Assembly: GCA_015657535.1 (NCBI GenBank) | Contig: JADHZB010000498.1 | Location: forward strand, 1-45,000 | DNA length: 45,000 nt | Direction of reading: 5' to 3' | From: Nephromyces sp. MM_2019 | Taxonomy: Eukaryota > Apicomplexa > Aconoidasida > Nephromycida | Shown: piece after piece, positions 21,852-38,276 of the stretch | Layout: the number at the start of each line of letters is the position of its first letter | Numbering within the stretch: position 1 is the first letter of the stretch | Position numbers and translations under genes: made by a program | Notes under the pieces: model-generated | Told to the model about the DNA's origin: nothing | Database searches by the model: none | Seen by the model: the letters and a program-made list of their open reading frames with translations, nothing else

Positions 21852-22301
21852 TCATTGATCTAGATAGTCCTTTTGAATTAAAAATTTCATAGCAGACTCT
21901 GTATGATTAGTTGGAGTAGGAATTAAATAATCAATAACGTCTAAGATCTCTGGATGAGATATGAGTTCGCTAGCTGAAGAAATTCCAATTATTGGCAAAG
22001 ATATACCTTTTAAGTGAGGCGCGTGGAGTATCATATCAGAGCAAATTATCACGTCGTAATGCTGGCTAGCAGAAGATAAAACTCGTTTGTCACACTTACC
22101 AAATGGTACATTATGTCCCTTGAAATAATTTTGCCAGTCTATACCTATTTGATTCTTAGAACCTAAACATAGAGCAGAGACATCAGAATTTTGGCGAAGA
22201 GCTTTGAGGAATTTAAATGCTCTTTTGTAGTGTATAAGTGTGCTGTAAGGATCGGTGATATAGTGCCTACTTATTCTTGTGTTTACTTTATGGAAGTTCA
22301 T
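21852..22301 (-). CDS. uS2-like ribosomal protein, probably mitochondrial, 149 aa
   Basis: Single open exon from an ATG at 22301. HYITDPYSTLIHYKRAFKFL corresponds to the uS2 block (I-I-D-L-x-x-T and a helix), and SDVSALCLGSKNQ to the family's 'ilFvGTK'. IICSDM is followed by LPIIGISSASE, matching 'IPvIGIvDTn', and by VIDYLIPTPTNHTESAMKFLI, matching 'vDypIPgNDda...si'. The N-terminal H-x-GH segment typical of uS2 is missing, so a short 5' exon may be unseen or the protein is reduced, as is common for mitochondrial ribosomal proteins in apicomplexans. An organellar rather than cytosolic copy is favoured because cytosolic eukaryotic uS2 (RPSA) is much longer and more conserved. No clear targeting peptide is visible from this start. 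Confidence 0.65.
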   Translation of the reverse strand: MNFHKVNTRISRHYITDPYSTLIHYKRAFKFLKALRQNSDVSALCLGSKNQIGIDWQNYFKGHNVPFGKCDKRVLSSASQHYDVIICSDMILHAPHLKGISLPIIGISSASELISHPEILDVIDYLIPTPTNHTESAMKFLIQKDYLDQ

Positions 22302-22333
22302 GATTGCAAGAAATGCTTAATAGAGGTAGTAAC

Positions 22334-22525
22334 TTAAAGTGAATTCCCGTGGATTCTTAAAGATTTTAAAGCAATATCGTTCATTTCAATGAAGAAGCGT
22401 AAGCAGTATTGATGCTTATTTAAGGATAAAATGTCAATATTGTTTTTTACCACACTATTCAAAGAGATGCTATTTGCAATCACAATTTCAATTTGATAAT
22501 TTAAAAAAAGGGCTCTATCTATCAT
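22334..22525 (-). other. Open frame upstream of uS2-like gene, status uncertain
   Basis: A 63-codon frame (MIDRALFLNYQIEIV...) ends at a TAA 33 nt before the uS2-like ATG. Its end, IALKSLRIHG, could be read as the missing N-terminal helix and H-G of uS2. However, the only GT in the gap follows directly after the stop codon, so I cannot splice it to the next frame. It may be a chance ORF, a separate exon, or part of a broken N-terminus. Confidence 0.25.
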
Positions 22526-23876
22526 CTTCCTATTTTGTTACACAAAAATGTCTCAGCCTTTTTGAGTTGTAAAATTTAACATTCAGAACAATTTTAATAT
22601 CTCGATCAACTAGAAGTTAGGCTTTGTAGCAAATCTGATTTCACGCACACTTAAATTAAGCACCAACATGCCGACAGTGAACATCAAGTAGCAAGTTAGT
22701 AACAGAAAACTACTAACTTTGTGATGTTTCACAAAATTGTGTTCACTCCTACCTTTCTATGAATATGTTTTACTCATTTTCATTCATATTTATATTTAAT
22801 TTTGAAATATCACCGACGTGAGTCAACATCTAAACAAACTTTAAATTATGTCTATATGGCCTTTATTCTAATAATATTAGGTGAATTTTATAAGTAATTC
22901 ACGCAGTAGCAAGACTCAAATCACTTACAGTTACTCTATGTACAACACGTGGTCCCCTGCAATTTTTGGGTTTTAAGCAGCAATAGTAGTATGACACTTT
23001 AATTTGATTTCATCAATTTGTTTAATAAAAATCAATTTGAATATGTATCACTAATATCAATCAAGCAAAATTAACAAAATATTTAGAGGTTGAGTGATAC
23101 CACCTTGACAAATAAATCTTTGTATAAATTCCATGAAAAGTTAAGTGAAGTATATATTGACTATGTTATTAATAAAACAGCTAAGCTTGATTCTTATTGA
23201 ATCTTTAAAATTTTAATAAGAAACTGTTAAGCTGTTTTCTTAATGTAAACACATGAGAGTAGTCAAACTTAAATAAAATTTGTAATTATAAAAACTAGCC
23301 ATGAATAATTAAATGCAATTTTTTAAATTTAAATATTCCTGAAGAGATGCCTGGAAACGTTACAAACAAATTGTAACTAGGCTTTAAGAATTTTGTAGAC
23401 TACAAGAATTAGATATTTTACATGGGGGTATTTTTTGTTGCTTAGATTTTTTTAAAATTCTAGACTGGCACTACAACTACTAGAATTTGTCTCAGAAGTA
23501 GAAAATTTGATACAAGAAAACTTTTATATATTTTTGAGTCATTAAGGCTCATGACTCAAGTTTAATTTGTTATTTTAGTCAGTTTTATTGCTTAACATTG
23601 TCTAGAATGAGTCAACCAATTGTAAAAGTTTAGAAAATTTTTCATTGTCGAGCAAATTGGGACAAATTAATAAACTCATTGATGCTGAGACACTTTGTGT
23701 TTATGTAAATTTTGCGTATTGAAGCAATTGATTTTGTATCTCAGAATAAATTAATTATTTAATTTTTATTTTAATTTTTAAATAAAAAATCAAAAAATTT
23801 ACTTAAAATTTTTAACTTAATAACTATCATAAAATCAACCGAATCACTTAAAATATTCAAGCTCCAAATTAACAAA
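22526..23876. other. Divergent intergenic region, no features seen
   Basis: 1.35 kb of AT-rich sequence between the uS2-like gene (-) and the secreted protein (+). From about 23750 it becomes almost pure A/T, ending in an A-rich leader (AACAAAATG). No exon-like block or RNA gene is recognised. Confidence 0.45.
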
Positions 23877-24931
23877 ATGAAATTCTTTGTCTGTTTTGCT
23901 ATTTTAGGAATAGTTTTCTCTATTCAAAACACAAAATTTGGCTATGCCAGTGAATCTACAGCTTCGGATGAGTATGCTCACAAGCCATATCAAACAACTA
24001 CAAATGGTCAATACCTTTAATTTATTGCTCTTTAAAATTAGAGTTAATTTTAAAACAACTTTACATCTAACTTAAAGCCGACTTAAAATATAAGATGATT
24101 CTTTTACATTATTTTGTTTATAAATTTAACTTATCTACCTGAAATACTTTCTTGTTGTAGGTGTAGTAGATTAAATGATTTCTAGCTTATTTATAAATAT
24201 TAAAATAAATAAAACGCTATCATATATATACTTAATTCTTGGAAACAGATAACCAAGCAACAAGATCACTTCGAGCTGGAAAGGTAGAAGGCTACTCCTA
24301 TGACCCTTGGAGAGATGTTATTGCAAATTGCTCTAAATCAATGTCTGAAACTTTCGGCTTTGGACCATATGAAGCTGCTTTCAGCCAAGCCTTCACAAGT
24401 AATTTCATGACACAAGAAGCTGCATTTCCTCCAGGTGCAGAATTTGCTGTCGCTGCTTTCTGTGAAGCCATGACTAAAGGTATTGACAGTTTCATGGCTA
24501 CCAGTCAAAAGATGATGTCAATGACTAACTTTAATCCATTTGGTGCATTTTTTAATATGACATCTAATAGTCAGCCCTTCAGTCAACACACTTCAAGAAA
24601 TGTAGCTGAGTCATTGTTAGCTTCCCTAGCTGCAGGTGGAGGTGAATTTGCAACTAATTCGGAACCACATAATCGTAATTTACAAGAATTCGTTTCTGAA
24701 GCACAAAATGTAATTCAACAGCTAGGAAAAAACATTGGATCAATGTTTGGAATGGGTCCATTTGATGAAGCCATGGCTAACAGCTTTTTAGCCGGATTTT
24801 TGAATACGATAGGATCAAACTCTGATGTTGTAGGAGTACTTACAGAAGTGGTGGATGGTGTAGTTAGAAATCCTATGAATACCGCAGCTATTATGCAGCA
24901 AATCCCCACTCCCATGAACACAATTTTCTAA
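23877..24931 (+). CDS. Secreted protein of unknown family with internal duplication, 270 aa
   Basis: Exon 1 is 23877-24006 and exon 2 is 24249-24931; codon G|AT spans the intron and the 813 nt stay open. MKFFVCFAILGIVFSI is a clear signal peptide, with likely cleavage near GYA-SES. The mature part is rich in Phe, Met, Ala, Gly and Asn and has no membrane segment. Two related modules are visible: VIANCSKSMSETFGFGPYEA and VIQQLGKNIGSMFGMGPFDE, each continuing into an Ala/Phe-rich helix (AFSQAFTSNF versus AMANSFLAGF). The shared core is V-I-x(4)-K-x(4)-F-G-x-G-P-[YF]. Between them is a linker with NPFGAFFNM and a Gly-rich stretch. The two cysteines of the mature chain are both in module 1. I recognise no family. 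Codon use looks GC-richer than the flanks, supporting real coding. It could be a parasite-specific secreted or surface structural protein; no function is claimed. Confidence 0.85.
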
Positions 24932-26294
24932 TCTCAGATTTAAATAACAAAAATTGAGTAATCCCAAATCGATTGAGTGAAAATCAAGTGGATAATTTTG
25001 TCTACAAAATTTGCTATATTTCATAATTTGTATAAATTTAGTTAAAAAATAAATCGGTAGCAATATGTATATATATGCCAACATTTTTTTGTCATAAAAA
25101 TTGTAATAAGAAATGATCAGATGTGATGTATTATCATACATTGCTCAATTTAATGTTCTCGAGCCCAATGTGGCAAAGGATGTATATTTTTAACCAATTT
25201 AGGTAGTTTAAAAATAAAAAGATGAATCTTTAAAAACAAATATATTAAAACTTCGTTAAAAACCTCGTTGTTCTTAATTTATTAAAACTAATTCTCATTC
25301 TTTATAGCTTGATCGAATCGCTTACAACTCTCACTTAATTGCTTGATAAGATTAAATAAAATTTGTTGCCCTTTATTTTATTTACTACTTACAGATTTAT
25401 CTTTGGGAGAATTAATGAATACTTTCTAGCTAGTAAAGATAATACTAGATATCATTTGCTGTTTTAAAATACAAATTTTAACATTACATAATTGCCTGAA
25501 GAAATAAGTTTCAATTTTTGTGAGGATATTGCAAAATTTTTAGGTGTATAAAATTTTAGATGCTTTTTATCGAAAGCAGTTCGATTAATTAAATGATTTA
25601 TATATAATTAATTCCTGTTCAATTTACTTAGTCATTAAACTATTGATATTGGGGTGATGAGCTAACAAGATCATGGGTAAAAAGTTTCAGAACAAAAATT
25701 TTGTTATTCATTCCGATTTGATAATCTATAGTAATCTGATAGTATTTTTAGTGTTTTCTGTTTATGAGGTTTATATTCTCATTTCAAAGAAAAGACCAAC
25801 GAAACGACTTTGACCACCCTTGACTTAAATTTCCATTTTACAAAACCATAAGTGAACTTAAGCTTATATATATAAAGCAGAAATAAGTGTATAAAATCAT
25901 ATGGACTAGAAATCATTTTGTATCGAATATATAACCTGACTAGTTGAGCAATCTCTTGTTTGTGACTTCACATTATCCCATTAAACCATACTTTAAACAG
26001 TTAGTTAGATACTTGTTCTTCCTATGCTTAACTCATTTTTGCGTTAAAACAGAATGCACTTAATAAATTTCTTTAATACATACATTAAAAACTATTTTGA
26101 AATTTTATGGGATAGGAAAAGAAAATACTAATCGAACACAGCTACCTAAAACAATATTTTAAACTCTGCCAATTGAAACTTAATTATTAATAAATAAGAG
26201 ATAAAGTGAAATAACATAAAAAACATAAAACTTTCATTTGATCTATTTGTGGACCAAGTTGTACAACGAATAAAGGAAACCCCCTCACATCAAA
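24932..26294. other. Intergenic, no features seen
   Basis: About 1.36 kb between two genes on the same strand. An AT-rich spacer with no credible ORF; it holds the 3' end of the secreted-protein gene and the promoter of the ligase gene. Confidence 0.45.
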
Positions 26295-32588
<6,294 letters not shown>

Positions 32589-35500
32589 ATTATCCCGTTT
32601 GAAATTATTCCATTTGTTCACCCCTTTTGCCAAGAATTAGACAAAAGATTATTTTATTTATTTCTTTTAGCCTCTCTTCAACATCTCGAAGTTTTCTACA
32701 CTATCAAAATCTATTTTTCAATAAAATATAGATAATTATATAAGATTTTAACGAACTAATAAATTCCATCATATTTAAAATATATACAGATTATTAAGTA
32801 GCAAAATGACAATAATAATAAATAATCTGATTATGGATTAACTTAATAAATATAAATGAATACTATAAATAAAATGGCATCTAGAATTTTTTTTAAGATA
32901 AAAACTATGATAAGATAATATAAAAGCTGTTTGGAGAATATCGTCAATAAAAGTGCTCCAAAAGTGTTCAATTCTTTGTTAACCTAATGTTTTTAGCAAA
33001 AACTGTCATTGAAGTATCAAGTTTGATAACAAAATCAATTACAACACAAATGTGGTATTTCACGACGGATAATTAATTATATATATTTATAGTCGTGGGT
33101 GGCTTGAGTTTACAAAATAAGTCCTTTTTTCTTTTACTACTTTATTTATATTACTATGATTACATGCATGACTCAATCAAGATAAACATGTCCTTTTTTC
33201 ACATCTTAAACATTTAATTTAAAAATATATTTTTCTTGCAATTTCAAAAACTCATGCACGAGCTTAAGCTCGAATAGCACAAGAATATGCAATCATATTT
33301 TCACCTTTGTTAAGTTACACCAAAGTTGTAATTTTCTAAGATTCATGATTGCATAAAAAAAAAATCAATTCTAAGTTTAATTCTTTTAATAATTATTTGA
33401 TTACTAGTGATACTACTTCGTTGGTTCCTTCGAACAATAATGAGTGTATGCCTTTCCAAAAGGCTTTTGACAATGTTCCAGTTTTTTACACTATTTGCTT
33501 ACAGATTAGTTCTACAAATTCCTGAACACCGAATGAATAGCTTTTACTTGTTATGAATTTGAATTGTTTATTTACTTTTTTGAGTGGTTAGTATTTTTTA
33601 AGATATCCAATTTAGGGCTTATATTACAAGTATTTGGAAATATCACACTTTGTTGAATAATTTTGCTAAATATAGTCTGTGGGAAATATGCTTCATAGAG
33701 CCTAATCATCCAAAAATTGCTGTTGGAATATAAGCCAAGTTTATCCCTAATATGGCAAAAACAATATTCTCAAGTGAGCAGGGAGAATTTTATATATTTA
33801 AATTTAGCAAATTTAGATAACAAAAAGTCGCCATAAACTAGATTTATGAGTACCTATAGCAATGTACTTGAAGAACCCTAGTGAAGCAAATATATCACTA
33901 AAATATCGATTTATAAGCTTATAATAAGAGGGCTGCTGACATTCTTATCACGATCATAATTGATTGGAAATATTGTTGAGATTTGCATCTTCGCAACTGG
34001 TTTTCACACACAAATTTTGCTTCTAGTGGGTATAGGTCACTTCTTTCTTCATTATTTAGGTATTTCAGATTGTGCTTTTGAGCAAGTAAAATTAGACTTG
34101 GCAAAAGTACAAGGACTTTTACTGTCCATCCTTAAGGAAATCTAAAACATTTCTAATTTTAACTTGAATCTAACTGTAGTAGAGTTAAATAGTATGATTT
34201 GACTATTACCGAATTGATTATGAATTTTTAAATTTGAAAATTTAAAGTTATAGAAAGTATGTTAGTAATTCTATTTATAGTTAAATATCCTTTAGACTCT
34301 TCATGATTCTTTTTACTACAACACTTATTATTTAACCATTTTATTTATAGACACTTTTTTAGTTCTAGAGTATTATAATCCTTATTTCAACTCAGGCATT
34401 ACATTTTAAATCCTGTTCAAATATCAAAGCCACATTCTTTATTTGGACTATTTCAATTCTAATGAAGTCTTTAAGATTCTTACATATTTGTTAGTAATAA
34501 GTCAGCTAGTTGAATTATAAAAATTAATCATGACTATCTTAATCAGTTTATTAAGCCTCAAATTTATTTGTTATGTTAATTAATATAGTGTCTAGTGGGA
34601 GTATAATAAATATTTATATGTATACCTCTGATTTGAATAATTCAAAGATATTTGATTTTTAAGTTAATAGGATTGTATTGGTACTCCCTTAGATAACAAA
34701 TTTATTGAAGATAAATGAATTGTTGATTGGTTGAAATTTGTTGTGTATTTTAAAAGTCCCATTTGCGATCAATTGGATTGAAATTTTATTTTCCCAATCT
34801 TAGAGATAGATTTGTAAGTCGTATTTTAATCAAGTGTAATTGTGGCCTGCAAAAAGCAGTAAATTCATAAGCTTTGGAGCTGTAACAAAGCTCGGCTTGA
34901 AATTTTGATTTAATAATCAGGTAATTTTTTACATATTACACATCTTTGATATTTAATGTTTATAAAAATCAGGTAAGTGAAAATTAGCCAGCTTGCTTAA
35001 TAGCTACTTAAAATCTTCAAAATAAGTGCATATTAAGTTTATATTTAATAGATACCTTCAGCATGGATGAAAAAAAGATTAAAAGCTATGATAGCTTTTA
35101 ATAAACTCACAACTAAATTATTTTGGGTAGGTTTTATCACATATTGAAATAAAATAACTAGCTATTTCTATTTGGGAGCTTAAGAGAATAAGTTTCACAA
35201 GTTGATTCTTTCGCAAGTCCAAGAAATCTGTGAAATAGCATTAAAATGTAGCATGAAGAGGACTACTTTTCGACTCGATTATTCATCTAGCTTAAAGCTT
35301 AAAGCGAAGATAAACAAGCAATCCTGTAAGATGAAAGCTATGTACCATTTTGCTAACTTTGGGACTTGGTTACAATTATACAAAAGAGTCCCACAAATTG
35401 TGTTATCTAGAATAAATTAGACTAGCTAATCAATAAGTTTTAGTCCCCACAAATTGCACACATTACTCCAGCAAAGCTTGAGTATTAATTATCACAAGCT

Positions 35501-36162
35501 CAGTCCCACAAATGATATTTTACCAAGGCTATATGGAATTCTGAAAGCAGTTTACTAGGAAATTGAAACTATTAACAGCTCTTCAGAGCTATGTAACCGT
35601 TTCCTGTGCAAATTATTAGCTTTATAGTGTGCTTCGTTAAACAATTTGAAATAACAATACCTTCTTCCCTTTTTATGATGTTAAAGAACTCATTTTAGTG
35701 AAGTATGATAGCAAAATTTTAAAAAATCAATAATCAGATTCAATTTTTTTCCCCAATTTCCCAATTTCAAGTTTCCAAATTCCCAAGCATCCCAATTTCA
35801 ATTTTCAACTTTCCAAATTTGACAAAAGCCACTATTTGATAAGAACTAACTTATAGGTGAGTGTTATACATTAGGCTATATAGCTAAAAATTAGGTATTA
35901 AGAAAAATTAACATATTGCACATATTATAATTTTAAATTTTGATTTATCTAAGTATTTAATAGTAGATAAATCCGCTGTAATGATGAAATAACATGAGAT
36001 ATTTAATGATTTATTTTACTTTTTACTAAGATAAGCTTAGATGACAAAATAATACTTTTGGTTGTAATCTTGAGGCTTTTATAAGATTTAGTACCACTCT
36101 TAAAAGTCCATTATTATATCATGGTATTTATGTACCTTTCTGTATATTTTATCATAGTTAAA
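32589..36162. other. Long intergenic region, no convincing gene
   Basis: 3.6 kb, AT-rich. Open frames at 33960-34145 (+) and 35202-35420 (+) have no recognisable family, good start or splice partners; I do not call them. A pyrimidine-rich stretch at 35741-35820 repeats CCCAATTTC/TTTCCAAATT-like units five to six times. The last 300 bp before the ML-protein gene hold its promoter, with no known motif seen. Confidence 0.5.
35741..35820. repeat. Pyrimidine-rich imperfect repeat
   Basis: An 80-bp tract nearly free of G on the + strand, built from CCCAATTTC, TTTCCAAATT and TTCAACTTTCC variants with a period of about 10-14 bp. It lies about 340 bp upstream of the ML-protein start. Strand-asymmetric composition is the only evidence. 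Confidence 0.6.
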
Positions 36163-36585
36163 ATGTCTCCAAGCAAAGTTTTCTACACCCTCGTGGGAAT
36201 ATTCTGCCTTTTCGGCTTATCCCAAGCTTCAATGACAATGGAGCCATGCGCAACTGGTGCAGGTTCAGCAGATGTTCATTACGTAACTTTTGATCCCGCA
36301 GATTTTGGTTTTGGTGATACAGTAACTGCTTCTTACAATGTAACTTTCAACACTGGATTTACTACTGCTAATTTCACTATGAGTACCGCATTCTTTTCCT
36401 ATGATGTTGATGTTTGCGCATTTACCGGAACTTGCCCAGTAGCACCCGGTAACCAAGCTGGAAATATGACATTCGCCATGCCTGCTTTCCCATTTCCACC
36501 TGGATTTACTATCCCTTATACCGCCACTATGACTGATAACTACGGTGAGATGCAAATGTGCTTCGAAGGAACCTTCACTACTTGA
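36163..36585 (+). CDS. Secreted ML-domain (MD-2/NPC2-like) lipid-binding protein, 140 aa
   Basis: Single exon. I chose the ATG at 36163 (context AAAATGTCT), which gives a short basic start and a hydrophobic core, FYTLVGIFCLFGLSQA, a good signal peptide; an in-frame ATG at 36121 would add 14 hydrophobic residues. The mature part begins SMTMEPCATG. It keeps the ML pattern: an early Cys, a strand NVTFNTGF, C-x(5)-CPV followed by P/G, an FPFPPGFTIPYTATMTDNYG strand and a final MQMCFEG. This matches NPC2-type proteins, which bind sterols or lipids in the secretory pathway, lysosome or outside the cell. Three N-x-T sites (YNVT, NFTM, NMTF) are present. The domain is about 120 aa, as usual. The family call is by motif spacing; the ligand is unknown. 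Codon use is clearly richer in G+C than the surroundings. Confidence 0.78.
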   Translation: MSPSKVFYTLVGIFCLFGLSQASMTMEPCATGAGSADVHYVTFDPADFGFGDTVTASYNVTFNTGFTTANFTMSTAFFSYDVDVCAFTGTCPVAPGNQAGNMTFAMPAFPFPPGFTIPYTATMTDNYGEMQMCFEGTFTT

Positions 36586-38276
36586 GTAAAAGTTTGATTT
36601 TGCAACAATAGAGTAGCAGTGGTTGAAGATTTTCATTCTTCAATATTTTTTATTATATAATTTTTTATTCGAAAAACTGAGATTTATTGAATTCATGTAT
36701 GATTCCAAAACTTCATAATTTCTTGAAAAAAACATTTTATGCGATATTATAAAAAAGTCGTGGGTTCTAGGATTTGTATGAATACTATAGACTTTTAAAA
36801 TGGTGAAAGATTGTACCTTGATTAAATTCTATTGAACTTTACTCAATTGTGAATCGGAGCTCAATTAGCTTGATATCAACTTAGAAGGGTTGCTTGTTTT
36901 CTACTGTTTTAGATCTCGTATTATTAGATTAGATGTAAAATAATATATGAGCGTAATATAACTAATAATTGCTACTTATTTATTGGTGAACTTATTAATT
37001 TGTTTAATGTCTCTAGAATATATTATTATGATAAATTGGTAATTTCGAGTAAGAAATTGCAATATGTTGTTAGCTCAAGTATCAAACTTTTTAAGGTTAA
37101 AAAGTGCATTAGCAGATCTATTTAAGTTTTATTGATTTTTTATGAATGTGTAGAGATGCTTTATGTTATATAACTTGGTGAACCTTTAATCTCTAATCCA
37201 TATTAAAACAATTGAGGTAATTAAAAGTTGATTTAATACGTTAAGCCTATTTTGATAAACTTATATTTTTCAAGTAATGTTAACATTTTCACTGAAATAA
37301 TTCAAATATAGGTATGTAGGTATAAATAAATCCAGATATAGGTGTTTCCTTTAATGTAAGTGTTGGAGCATAGTTAAATGTATTCTTATGTTTACTTTGT
37401 AACTGATAATCTAAAACTATATTAGCAAATTTTTAAGTTGAGTTATATGTCCTTATTTCTACAGAAAAACTCTTTAACGAGAAGTTTGTATACAAATAGT
37501 AGCTTTATAGTAATAATACTCAACTTATCTCCTATTTCATATTATTTCTCTAATGTTCGAATATTCTAGATAAGTTTAGCAATTATCACTCATTTTTATG
37601 CTTCATCATGATTAATGTTTTGATAAAATATAACAGATCACACAAATGTAACTATTTTCTTATCTTACATCCTTATGTGTCTTTTTGTTAGTCCTAAAAC
37701 CTTTTAGATTGCTAGCATTTTCTAGATTAACTTGTAAGAAAAAGTGTGTTCTTTCACAATCGGAGAATACTTTGATTTAATAAACTCCCGAGATAATTAC
37801 TTGATTATCTGATCTAAGGAATCACACATAGTCATATATAAAGCGACCGTGTATAGAAAATACATGTTATATATATTTTAGCTGTTTATGGCATTGTTTA
37901 AAAATATTTACTCTACTAACATGCAAACAAGGATCGAGAATTAATGCAAAATTAATTCTGCTAAAATTAAGCAACTTTGTTAATTGTAATATTAACAATC
38001 GACTACCAATGCTATACTAGCTTATGTAAAGGAGGTTCTATCTTGATTCAATATCTCAATGTTATACATAAAAAATAAATGAAAAAATAAAAATCTTAGC
38101 TCTCTAAAAATTCAACTCAAGTGAATGTATATAATATAAAAGTCTAAAAAATTAGTACTGGTGTTTACTATTTTAATCAAAATGAAACTTTGTCAAAAGT
38201 TGAATGTGTCGTGTGCATATATATTTTATATATGCAATGCATAGTTGTACTTTCGTATAAGCAGTTTGTGTTTTCT
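36586..38276. other. Convergent intergenic region, no features seen
   Basis: 1.7 kb between the ends of the ML-protein gene (+) and the nuclease gene (-). AT-rich with stops in all frames. For a gap between two 3' ends this is long, but I see no exon, RNA gene or repeat array in it. Confidence 0.45.

Noticed and set aside
33919..34145. Overlapping ORFs on both strands in the 3.6-kb gap.
   Set aside because: Short, no recognisable motif, no splice partners, and ordinary AT-rich composition.
35202..35420. ORF of 72 codons upstream of the ML-protein gene.
   Set aside because: Starts at a TTG, has no family resemblance and no adjoining exons.
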